Assembly: GCA_937872165.1 (NCBI GenBank)
Contig: CALMOR010000151.1
Coordinates: 1 to 6,060 of the forward strand
DNA from: an uncultured Burkholderiales bacterium
Lineage (GTDB): Bacteria > Pseudomonadota > Gammaproteobacteria > Burkholderiales > Burkholderiaceae_D
DNA: 6,060 nt
Reading direction: 5' to 3'
Positions 1-4,995 of the stretch are shown one piece after another. How positions within the stretch are numbered: position 1 is the stretch's first letter; each line of letters starts with the position of its first letter. The notes beneath the pieces are model-generated. The model saw only the letters and a program-made list of their open reading frames with translations, was not told where the DNA came from and did no database searches. A program made the position numbers and the translations under genes.

Positions 1-1500
1 GCGAGATCGCGCCCGTCGAAGCGGATGCCACCGGAGACGATCGCGTTGTCGGGCATCAAGGCGCTGCGCGGCAACGACATCTCGATGATCTTCCAGGAGC
101 CGATGACGTCGCTGAACCCGGTCTTCACGGTGGGTGACCAGATCGGCGAGACGCTGCGCCTGCATGCGCATCTGCGCGGGCAGGCGTTGAGCAAGCGCGT
201 GGTCGACCTGCTCGACGAGGTCGGCATTCCCGAGCCCGGCCGCGCGATCGGACGCTATCCGCACGAGCTGTCGGGCGGCCAGCAGCAGCGCGTGATGATC
301 GCGATCGCGATCGCCTGCAATCCGCGCCTGTTGATCGCCGACGAGCCGACGACCGCGCTCGACGTCACGATCCAGAAGCAGATCCTCGAGCTGATCGCGC
401 GCCTGAAGCGCGAGCATGCGATGAGCGTGCTCTTCATCACGCACGACCTGCGCGTCGTGGGCGAGTTCGCCGACGAGGTCGTCGTCATGCAGAGCGGCGA
501 GGTTCGCGAGCGCGGTACCGTCGCGCAGATCTTCGACGGCGCACGCGACCCGTACACGCAGGCGCTGCTCGCCTGCAGGCCGCCGCTCGAGCACCGGCCG
601 CGCCGGCTGCCGGTCGTGGCCGACTTCTTGAGCGGCCGCGTCGCGGGCGCGCACGTCACGGACCTGCTGCCCGGTCGCCTGCCGCGGCCGGACGGCGATG
701 TCGTGCTCGAGGTCCGGGGCCTGTCGAAGAGCTTCCGCGTCAGGAGCGGTCTCTTCGGCGGCGTCGACGTGCCCGCGGTGAAGGACGTGTCGTTCGCGTT
801 GCGACGCGGACGCACGCTCGGCCTGGTCGGCGAGTCGGGCTCGGGCAAGACCACGGTGGGGCTGTCGGTGATGCGGCTCCACGACGCGAGCGCCGGCGAG
901 GTGTGGTTCGAAGGTCGCGACCTGATGACGCTGTCGCGCAACGAGCTGACGTCGATGCGCCGTCGACTGCAGATCGTCTTCCAGAATCCGTACGCGTCGC
1001 TCAACCCTCGCTTCACGGTCGCGCAGATCCTGCTCGAGCCGATGCGCATCCACGCGATCGAGAAGGACGAGGCCTCGCGCATCCGCGTCGCGGCCCGCCT
1101 GCTGAAGCGGGTGGGACTTCCCGAGGCTGCGCTCGACAAGTACCCGCACGAGTTCTCGGGCGGTCAGCGGCAACGCATCGCGATCGCGCGCTGCCTGACG
1201 ATGAAGCCCGAGGTGCTGATCTGCGACGAGTCGGTGTCGGCGCTCGACGTCTCGGTGCAGGCACAGGTGCTCAACCTGCTGCTCGACCTGCAGGACGAGT
1301 TCGGTCTGGCGTACCTCTTCATCTCGCACGATCTCGCCGTCGTGCGTTACCTGTCGGACGACGTGATGGTGATGAACAAGGGGGAACTCGTCGAGCTCGC
1401 GGACTCGGACACCATCTATCGCAGCCCGCAGAATCCGTATACGCAACGGCTGCTGGCATCGGTGCCGCGCGGCTACGAGGCGAAGCCGCCCGCGGCCTGA
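1..1500 (+). CDS. Dipeptide/oligopeptide-type ABC importer ATPase, two fused nucleotide-binding domains (5' partial)
   Basis: Cytoplasmic ATPase that powers an inner-membrane importer of the peptide/opine/nickel class, with both DppD-like and DppF-like halves in one chain, as in GsiA and YejF. The frame is open from base 1, so the start and the first Walker A lie outside the window; about 499 residues are present. Domain 1 shows the Q-loop FQEP (91-102), signature LSGGQ (268-282), Walker B with D-E at 340-345 and the H-loop His at 442-444. An oligopeptide-transporter tail (DPYTQALLACRPP) follows. Domain 2 is complete: Walker A GESGSGKTT (829-855), Q-loop VFQNP (976-990), signature FSGGQ (1153-1167), Walker B CDES (1222-1233), H-loop His (1327-1329), then a second tail (NPYTQRLLASVP). 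The substrate cannot be told from the ATPase; permease and binding-protein genes are probably upstream, off the window. All visible catalytic motifs are intact. The stop TGA overlaps the convergent hydrolase gene by 28 bases. Confidence 0.95.
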   Translation, partial: ARSRPSKRMPPETIALSGIKALRGNDISMIFQEPMTSLNPVFTVGDQIGETLRLHAHLRGQALSKRVVDLLDEVGIPEPGRAIGRYPHELSGGQQQRVMIAIAIACNPRLLIADEPTTALDVTIQKQILELIARLKREHAMSVLFITHDLRVVGEFADEVVVMQSGEVRERGTVAQIFDGARDPYTQALLACRPPLEHRPRRLPVVADFLSGRVAGAHVTDLLPGRLPRPDGDVVLEVRGLSKSFRVRSGLFGGVDVPAVKDVSFALRRGRTLGLVGESGSGKTTVGLSVMRLHDASAGEVWFEGRDLMTLSRNELTSMRRRLQIVFQNPYASLNPRFTVAQILLEPMRIHAIEKDEASRIRVAARLLKRVGLPEAALDKYPHEFSGGQRQRIAIARCLTMKPEVLICDESVSALDVSVQAQVLNLLLDLQDEFGLAYLFISHDLAVVRYLSDDVMVMNKGELVELADSDTIYRSPQNPYTQRLLASVPRGYEAKPPAA

Positions 1501-2456
1501 AGCCGCCCCTCCACGACCGCGAGTCGCTCGAAGACGACCGAACGCACGCGTCGATCGTAGAGCAGCGCCACGTGTCCGCAGCCGCCGACGACGATGCCCT
1601 GCGTACCTTCCAGCTGTCCGGTCCGCTGCGGATAGACGATCTGGTCGTGCACGCTGTGGAGCGTCGTGTAGTCGTGACGCGGCAAGGCCTCCGCATTCGA
1701 ACGCTCGCGTGCTTCGAGGTCCGCGAGCCACGCGCTCCGCCGCCGCATCTGGACGACGCTCGCGTACGAGCCGAAGCGCGCCGTGAACGTGCCGTGGGGC
1801 GGCGTACCGAGCGTGAGCCCGTGCGCGCCGCGCGCCGCGCCGATCGCCGGCCGCGCGGCGCGCGCGACGAGGCCGCCCATGCTGTGCGCGACGACGACGA
1901 CCCGCTCGCCGGAGAGGCCGGATGCGCGGGCCTCCGCGAGCAGTGCGTCGATCGCTCGATCGACTTCGCCGGCATGGCGGTCGATCGACGCGAACGGATC
2001 GGCGATCGTCATCGCTTCGCACAGATAGCCGCGCGCGGCCGCGTCCCGCATGAACGACAGCCATACCGCCCGATTGCAGAAGTAGCCGTGGACGAAGAGG
2101 ATCGGCATCGGCCTCGACACGACGCCGTCGACCGGTCTTCGAGCCCTGCGCCGATCGAGGAACGGCGTCGCGAACCAGAGGCCGCGCATCGATGCGTCGA
2201 TCTCCGCGTCGTAGGTCGCGAGCGCCTGCCAGAGCGAGAGGCGGAGCGGCGTCGGCACCGGATCGCCGAAGACGCGCGACAGCGTGAAATTGACGGCGAT
2301 GACGAGCGGATGCAGACAGGCGATCGCGAAGACGCCGAGCAGCGCGGCGGCGAGGACACCGATGCGGGCGCCGACGAGATGGACCGACAGCCACGCGGCG
2401 CCGAGGGCGGCGGCGAGCACGACGAGCCAGAAGCGTCGGACGATGCGCGCGATCAT
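1473..2456 (-). CDS. Membrane-anchored alpha/beta hydrolase (lipase/esterase family)
   Basis: A 327-residue protein likely to hydrolyse an ester, perhaps a lipid, at the membrane; the substrate is unknown. Residues about 9-29 and 31-57 are hydrophobic and form one or two N-terminal membrane segments. The alpha/beta-hydrolase core follows: the HG oxyanion motif FVHGYFCN (121-128), the nucleophile elbow AHSMGG with Ser192, the strand TLGTPPHGT, the likely acid Asp271 in SVHDQIVYP, and the likely base His295 in GGCGHVALL. The elbow begins with Ala, not Gly, as in Bacillus LipA-type lipases (AxSxG). ATG at 2454-2456 is preceded by GAGGA (2465-2469, minus-strand sense) with 8 bases of spacing. It is the last gene of the sigma-factor unit, 15 bases after the RDD gene, so co-transcription is likely. 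Its 3' end overlaps the convergent ABC gene. The family call is firm; the catalytic Asp and His are assigned by position only. Confidence 0.9.
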   Translation of the reverse strand: MIARIVRRFWLVVLAAALGAAWLSVHLVGARIGVLAAALLGVFAIACLHPLVIAVNFTLSRVFGDPVPTPLRLSLWQALATYDAEIDASMRGLWFATPFLDRRRARRPVDGVVSRPMPILFVHGYFCNRAVWLSFMRDAAARGYLCEAMTIADPFASIDRHAGEVDRAIDALLAEARASGLSGERVVVVAHSMGGLVARAARPAIGAARGAHGLTLGTPPHGTFTARFGSYASVVQMRRRSAWLADLEARERSNAEALPRHDYTTLHSVHDQIVYPQRTGQLEGTQGIVVGGCGHVALLYDRRVRSVVFERLAVVEGRLQAAGGFAS

Positions 2457-2464
2457 CGGCGCCG

Positions 2465-2469
2465 TCCTC
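2465..2469 (-). promoter_or_regulatory. Shine-Dalgarno of the hydrolase gene
   Basis: GAGGA on the minus strand, 8 bases before the ATG at 2456 and lying wholly inside the 15-base gap after the RDD stop. It supports this start and shows that this junction, unlike the three before it in the unit, has its own ribosome site. Confidence 0.7.
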
Positions 2470-2471
2470 GC

Positions 2472-2939
2472 TCAGGCGACCACGAGTCGCGTACCGAGGA
2501 GTCGATCGTGGAGGAACTGTCGGTCGCGATCGACGAGCGCGTAGAAGGGCGGCAACAGCAGCGCGGCCGCGAGCGCGGCCATCGCGCCCCAGCCGTCGAT
2601 GCCGAGCGCGTCGACCAGCGCGAGCGTAGGAAGCACGAAGAGCCACAGCAGCAGATAGCGCGCGACGGCGCGGCCGCGACCGAGCCGCGTGCCCGACGAG
2701 TCGGTCAGGCGGATGTGCCAGGTCTTCATCGCGAGCGTCTGGCCGCCATGCAGCCAGAACCAGACGAAGTAGATGCCGAGGACCACGAACAGCCAGGCCT
2801 GGCGCGCGTGACGGAGCGTCAGCGCGTTGCGGCTCTGGGTCAGCGTGTCGAACAGGTAGCCGGCGACGAAGACCACCGCGAAGAGCAGCATCGCCTCGTA
2901 GGTCATCGACAACAGGCGGCGGGCCAGCGGTGGCGTCAA
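2472..2939 (-). CDS. RDD family integral membrane protein, TTG start
   Basis: A 155-residue inner-membrane protein of the RDD family; the biochemical role is unknown. Four hydrophobic stretches are visible at about 13-31, 48-65, 95-112 and 117-135. Family hallmarks are the basic ARRLL before helix 1, the segment HGGQTLAMKTWHIRL after helix 2 (compare GQTxGKRxxxxR in other RDD proteins), and the C-terminal FLHDRLLGTRLV. I chose TTG at 2937-2939. It gives MTPPLARRLLSM, keeps the conserved Arg pair, and forms a TTGA overlap with the stop of the upstream DUF3106 gene. The first in-frame ATG (2906) would remove the Arg pair that opens the family domain. The frame is open much further upstream, but that part is only the shadow of DUF3106. 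No Shine-Dalgarno is evident, so translation probably depends on coupling to the preceding gene. Confidence 0.88.
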   Translation of the reverse strand: MTPPLARRLLSMTYEAMLLFAVVFVAGYLFDTLTQSRNALTLRHARQAWLFVVLGIYFVWFWLHGGQTLAMKTWHIRLTDSSGTRLGRGRAVARYLLLWLFVLPTLALVDALGIDGWGAMAALAAALLLPPFYALVDRDRQFLHDRLLGTRLVVA

Positions 2940-3634
2940 GGGCTGACGGGCAGGACCGGGACGTCGACCGTCGCCGGCGGCTTCGGGGTCGGCGCGGCGA
3001 CGCGCGCCGGCGCGGTCAACGGATTCGCGTTCTTCTGCGCGGCGATCGCCGGGTTGCGCATCTTGGCGCCTTCGCTCACCTCGACCCGACGCGGCACCGG
3101 CGCCGGCATGCGTTTCGGAACGACCAGGACCTTCGCCGCGTGCCCCTCGCTCGCGAGCGCCTGGCGCTTCTCGGGCGGCAGCTCCTGGTATTTGCGCAGC
3201 ATCTCGGCGCGCTGCTCGGGGTTCATCGACCGGACGCGCGCGAAGGTGTCGCGGGCCACGCGCCGCTGTTCGGGCGTCAGCAGCGCCCACTCGCGCATCC
3301 GTTGCTGGGTGCGCCCCTGCTCGTCCGGGTTCATCCTCGGATAACGGTTGGAGATCTCGACCCACTTCTTCTTCGTCTGGAGGTCGAGACGCTCCCAGTC
3401 CTCGGCGAGCGGCGCGAGCGCGTCGCGCTGCGCGACCGTGAGCTCGATCCAGTACGGACGGACCGGCTTCGACGAAGTGGGGGCGGCGGTCGCGCCCTGC
3501 GTGGCGAGCGCGGAGGATGGCGGCTCCTCCGCACGCACGGCGCACGCCGTCGTCGACGCGCCGGCCGCGAGGACCAGCGCGAGCGAGACCGGCAGCGGAG
3601 ACATGCGCAAGCGGCGCTTGCGCGAGGCACTCAT
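2936..3634 (-). CDS. DUF3106 exported protein with repeated LTPEQR-like motifs
   Basis: A 232-residue protein of uncharacterised family DUF3106, probably periplasmic. Basic residues 5-10 (RKRRLR) precede a hydrophobic stretch (13-30) and a plausible signal peptidase I site VRA|E after residue 35. Cys31 is not in a proper lipobox, so a lipoprotein is unlikely. The conserved core (about 60-162) is charged and helical, with W62, W80, W91 and W116 and a recurring motif: LTVAQR (65-70), MNPDEQ (101-106), LTPEQR (119-124), MNPEQR (137-142), LPPEKR (152-157). The tail from 170 is rich in Pro and Ala, is likely unstructured, and contains PAPVP and TPKPP. The ATG at 3632-3634 overlaps the DUF3619 stop as ATGA; no Shine-Dalgarno is seen. 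An alternative start at Met11 (3604) would still leave a signal peptide. The motif recalls LTxxQ of CpxP/Spy/ZraP/CnrX; any sensor role is inference. Confidence 0.9.
   Translation of the reverse strand: MSASRKRRLRMSPLPVSLALVLAAGASTTACAVRAEEPPSSALATQGATAAPTSSKPVRPYWIELTVAQRDALAPLAEDWERLDLQTKKKWVEISNRYPRMNPDEQGRTQQRMREWALLTPEQRRVARDTFARVRSMNPEQRAEMLRKYQELPPEKRQALASEGHAAKVLVVPKRMPAPVPRRVEVSEGAKMRNPAIAAQKNANPLTAPARVAAPTPKPPATVDVPVLPVSP
3605..3623 (-). repeat. Perfect 8-bp stem / 3-base loop hairpin inside the DUF3106 start region
   Basis: GCGCAAGC (3605-3612) and GCTTGCGC (3616-3623) are perfect reverse complements separated by GGC. In the mRNA the hairpin lies 11-29 bases into the DUF3106 gene, over codons 4-10, between the overlapping ATG at 3634 and the alternative Met11 codon. 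There is no U tract, so it is not a terminator. It might affect initiation or coupling, or simply reflect the Arg-rich coding sequence. Confidence 0.5.
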
Positions 3635-4074
3635 GGGTTCTGCTTGAGGAAGGCGTTGAAGCCCTGGTCGGTGTACGCGCTGATCGGCAGTTCGTCGTTC
3701 AGGACGGCGCTGTCGACGTCGGCCAGCTCCTCGATCCGGCGATCCTGCTCGAACTGATAGAGGCCTGCGAGGCAGGCACCCACCAGCACGACGGCGGAGA
3801 AGACGAGGCCGGTCCGGCCGAAGCCGAAGCGCTGCGACGATCCGCTGTCATCGGAGGCGAGCACGAAGCGGGACGCCGGCGCGCGCCGCGTCGAAGGCAA
3901 CACGTGCGCGCGCAGCGCCGTCTTGCGAGCCAGCGCGAGGCGCGCGAGCGTGGCTGGAGGCAACGCGTCCGCGGACTCGTCGAGCGCTTCGCGCACGCGG
4001 GCTGCGAAGCGGCTCTCCGCGGTCGCCGCGGCCGTGGGCCGCGCCGAGTCGTACGGCAGATCCGAGCGCTTCAT
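3631..4074 (-). CDS. DUF3619 single-pass membrane protein, candidate anti-sigma factor
   Basis: A 147-residue protein of uncharacterised family DUF3619. Residues 1-86 are a charged, helix-prone domain that includes SRFAARVREALDESAD (21-36) and LPPATLARLALARKTAL (38-54). One membrane segment spans about 88-107 (GLVFSAVVLVGACLAGLY). The short C-terminal part is acidic and carries the family-like LNDELPISAYTDQGF (125-139). Basic residues before the helix and acidic ones after it suggest the N-terminus inside and the C-terminus in the periplasm. The start at ATG 4072-4074 is supported by AAGGGA eight bases upstream and by the ATGA overlap with the sigma-factor stop. A longer frame from 4158 lies wholly inside the sigma gene and is unlikely. 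Position right behind an ECF sigma gene plus this topology suggests an anti-sigma factor, but I see no zinc-binding HxxxCxxC motif and the role is inference. Confidence 0.9.
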   Translation of the reverse strand: MKRSDLPYDSARPTAAATAESRFAARVREALDESADALPPATLARLALARKTALRAHVLPSTRRAPASRFVLASDDSGSSQRFGFGRTGLVFSAVVLVGACLAGLYQFEQDRRIEELADVDSAVLNDELPISAYTDQGFNAFLKQNP

Positions 4075-4637
4075 AGTCTGATTCCCTTGGCCTTCAAGGC
4101 GGTCGCGAGCGCATGAGTGGCGCGGGAGCAATGCGTCTTGACGCTCCCCTCCGAACAACCCATGGCCGCCGCCGTTTCGGCGACGTCCATCTCTTCCCAG
4201 TAACGCAGGATGAAAGCCTCCCGTTGACGAGTCGGCAGGCGCTGGATCTCCTGGTCGATGGCAGCCAGTACCTGACCGCGCTCGACCTGATCTGCAGCGC
4301 TTTCGGCCTGACGCGATCCGTCCTCGGCTTCGAGACTCTCGAGGAAATCAAACTCTTCGTTGTCCTTTCCGGTTGACAGGTCGGAGAACAAAGTGGTCCA
4401 GGTCGAGCGGACCTTCTGCCGACGGAACCAGTCGTGGATGACGTTCTGGAGGATGCGCTGGAACAGCATCGGCCACTCGGCGGCCGGCTTGTCGCCGTAG
4501 CTGTCGGCGAGCTTGATCATCGCGTCCTGCACGATGTCGAGCGCCGACGCGTCGTCGCGAACGGCATAGGCCGCCTGCTTGTACGCGCGGCGTTCGACGG
4601 ACTCGAGGAATTGGGAGAGTTCTGCGGGGCTTGCCAT
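4071..4637 (-). CDS. ECF-type sigma-70 family RNA polymerase sigma factor
   Basis: A 188-residue cytoplasmic sigma factor that would direct RNA polymerase to a specific set of promoters. It has only regions 2 and 4, as ECF sigmas do. Region 2 (about 13-76) contains ALDIVQDAMIKLAD (32-45) and the basic FQRILQNVIHDWFRRQKVR. The linker (about 80-120) is acidic and somewhat long. Region 4 (about 122-183) contains LPTRQREAFILRYWEEM, then the helix-turn-helix VAETAAAMGCSEGSVKTHCS (152-171). ATG at 4635-4637 gives MASPAELSQFLESVERRAYK; no strong Shine-Dalgarno precedes it. It heads a unit with DUF3619 overlapping its stop, so the two proteins are made in coupled fashion, typical of sigma/anti-sigma pairs. 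The target promoters and stress signal are unknown. Confidence 0.94.
   Translation of the reverse strand: MASPAELSQFLESVERRAYKQAAYAVRDDASALDIVQDAMIKLADSYGDKPAAEWPMLFQRILQNVIHDWFRRQKVRSTWTTLFSDLSTGKDNEEFDFLESLEAEDGSRQAESAADQVERGQVLAAIDQEIQRLPTRQREAFILRYWEEMDVAETAAAMGCSEGSVKTHCSRATHALATALKAKGIRL
4083..4088 (-). promoter_or_regulatory. Shine-Dalgarno of the DUF3619 gene
   Basis: AAGGGA on the minus strand, 8 bases upstream of the ATG at 4074 and inside the last codons of the sigma gene. It decides the start in favour of 4074 over the longer frame opening at 4158. Confidence 0.65.
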
Positions 4638-4721
4638 CAGGCAGCGACGATCTTCACGTCCTGTCGCATCGAGCGGCGCACACGGGTGTCCGCAGGCCGT
4701 CGGCGATCTTCAAAGGCGGCA

Positions 4722-4730
4722 ATCGTAACA
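4722..4730 (-). promoter_or_regulatory. Weak candidate extended -10 promoter for the sigma-factor unit
   Basis: On the minus strand TGTTACGAT matches an extended -10 (TGn plus TACGAT, 4 of 6 to TATAAT). No convincing -35 lies 16-18 bases upstream. Transcription would start near 4715, giving a leader of roughly 78 bases before the ATG at 4637. No GGAAC-type ECF -35 is apparent, so self-regulation by the encoded sigma is not visible. Confidence 0.3.
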
Positions 4731-4778
4731 AATGCGCCACAGCGGCACGACGCCGACGGGCGCGACGCGCCCCCCGGC

Positions 4779-4808
4779 TTGACCCTCTCGCGCGGCGTGG
4801 GCTATCGT
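4779..4808 (+). promoter_or_regulatory. Sigma70-type promoter for acetolactate synthase
   Basis: The -35 TTGACC (4779-4784, 5 of 6 to consensus) and -10 TATCGT (4803-4808, 4 of 6, keeping the key T-A and final T) are separated by 18 bases. The predicted start is near 4815, about 180 bases before the TTG start codon. It is the best promoter match I found by eye in the intergenic region. Confidence 0.6.
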
Positions 4809-4816
4809 CCGCGTCC

Positions 4817-4847
4817 CGTTGCAGCCCGGTATCGCGGACCTGCAACG
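4817..4847 (+). repeat. 8-bp dyad / hairpin at the predicted transcription start
   Basis: CGTTGCAG (4817-4824) and CTGCAACG (4840-4847) are perfect inverted arms around 15 bases, within which CCG/CGG (4826-4828 and 4835-4837) can extend the pairing. It begins at about +3 of the predicted transcript, so it could be a 5' RNA stem-loop or an operator just past the start. There is no T tract after it, so it is not an intrinsic terminator. Confidence 0.45.
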
Positions 4848-4857
4848 CCGATTCAAG

Positions 4858-4901
4858 CCGGGACCCGGTCGCGCAAGATGCGCCCGCCCCCCGGCGCGCC
4901 G
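4858..4901 (+). repeat. Cluster of short GC-rich palindromes in the leader
   Basis: Three small inverted repeats lie in a row: CCGGGACCCGG (4858-4868), GCGCA-AGA-TGCGC (4871-4883) and CGGCGCGCCG (4892-4901). They could make the mRNA leader structured. In DNA this rich in GC some are expected by chance; no function is claimed. Confidence 0.35.
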
Positions 4902-4983
4902 AAAGCCTCACCGCTCTACAGCGTGTTCGAACCCAGGCCACAAGCCCGGCAGAGAACGTCCAATCAATCTCCTGTGGACCTTG

Positions 4984-4991
4984 AAAGGAAG
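4984..4991 (+). promoter_or_regulatory. Shine-Dalgarno of acetolactate synthase
   Basis: AAAGGAAG, with core AAGGA (4985-4989) six bases before TTG at 4996. It fixes the non-ATG start, because the first in-frame ATG is far downstream, inside the thiamine-diphosphate domain. Confidence 0.7.
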
Positions 4992-4995
4992 CACC

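Larger units (their letters stand above)
4773..4862. repeat. 10-bp perfect inverted repeat flanking the acetolactate synthase promoter
   Basis: CCCGGCTTGA (4773-4782) and TCAAGCCGGG (4853-4862) are exact reverse complements with centres 80 bases apart. The left arm overlaps the -35 hexamer and the right arm lies about 40 bases past the predicted transcription start. They could be paired half-sites for a DNA-looping regulator; a chance match in GC-rich DNA is possible. Confidence 0.4.
4638..4995. other. Divergent intergenic region between the sigma unit and acetolactate synthase
   Basis: 358 bases without a supported gene. It contains a good rightward sigma70-type promoter, a weak leftward extended -10, and a cluster of inverted repeats in the rightward leader, listed separately. 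If transcription starts near 4815, the acetolactate synthase leader is about 180 bases. I see no leader peptide rich in Leu/Ile/Val codons, no T-box-like element and no hairpin followed by a T tract, so classical attenuation is not supported. Confidence 0.75.

Noticed and set aside
298..315. Triple ATCGCG-type hexamer repeat in the ABC gene
   Set aside because: It encodes the alternating Ile-Ala stretch after the signature motif. It is explained by codon choice and too short to be a functional repeat.
2560..2581. Near-tandem AGCGCGGCC repeat in the RDD gene
   Set aside because: It reflects the Ala/Leu-rich last membrane helix (AALAAALLL) in GC-rich codons.
903..3344. An 813-codon open frame on the + strand, antisense to the hydrolase, RDD and part of DUF3106
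   Set aside because: It overlaps the end of the ABC gene out of frame and is antisense to three recognisable genes. The product is a low-complexity mix of Arg, Ala, Glu and Asp without domains. This is typical of shadow frames in GC-rich DNA.
2940..3545. Upstream extension of the RDD frame to 3545 (357 codons in total)
   Set aside because: The extra part lies in another frame of the DUF3106 gene and has shadow-like composition. RDD homology begins just after the TTG at 2939.
4075..4158. N-terminal extension of the DUF3619 frame to ATG 4158
   Set aside because: It lies within the conserved region 4 of the sigma gene, while ATG 4074 has a Shine-Dalgarno and the typical ATGA overlap.
4631..4984. 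A 117-codon + strand frame over the intergenic region
   Set aside because: It begins inside the sigma gene on the opposite strand, spans the promoter, and has an Arg/Ala/Ser-rich product with no recognisable domain.
4878..4995. Possible leader peptide starting at ATG 4878
   Set aside because: It has no stop before the acetolactate synthase start, is out of frame with it, has no obvious Shine-Dalgarno and is not rich in Leu, Ile or Val codons.
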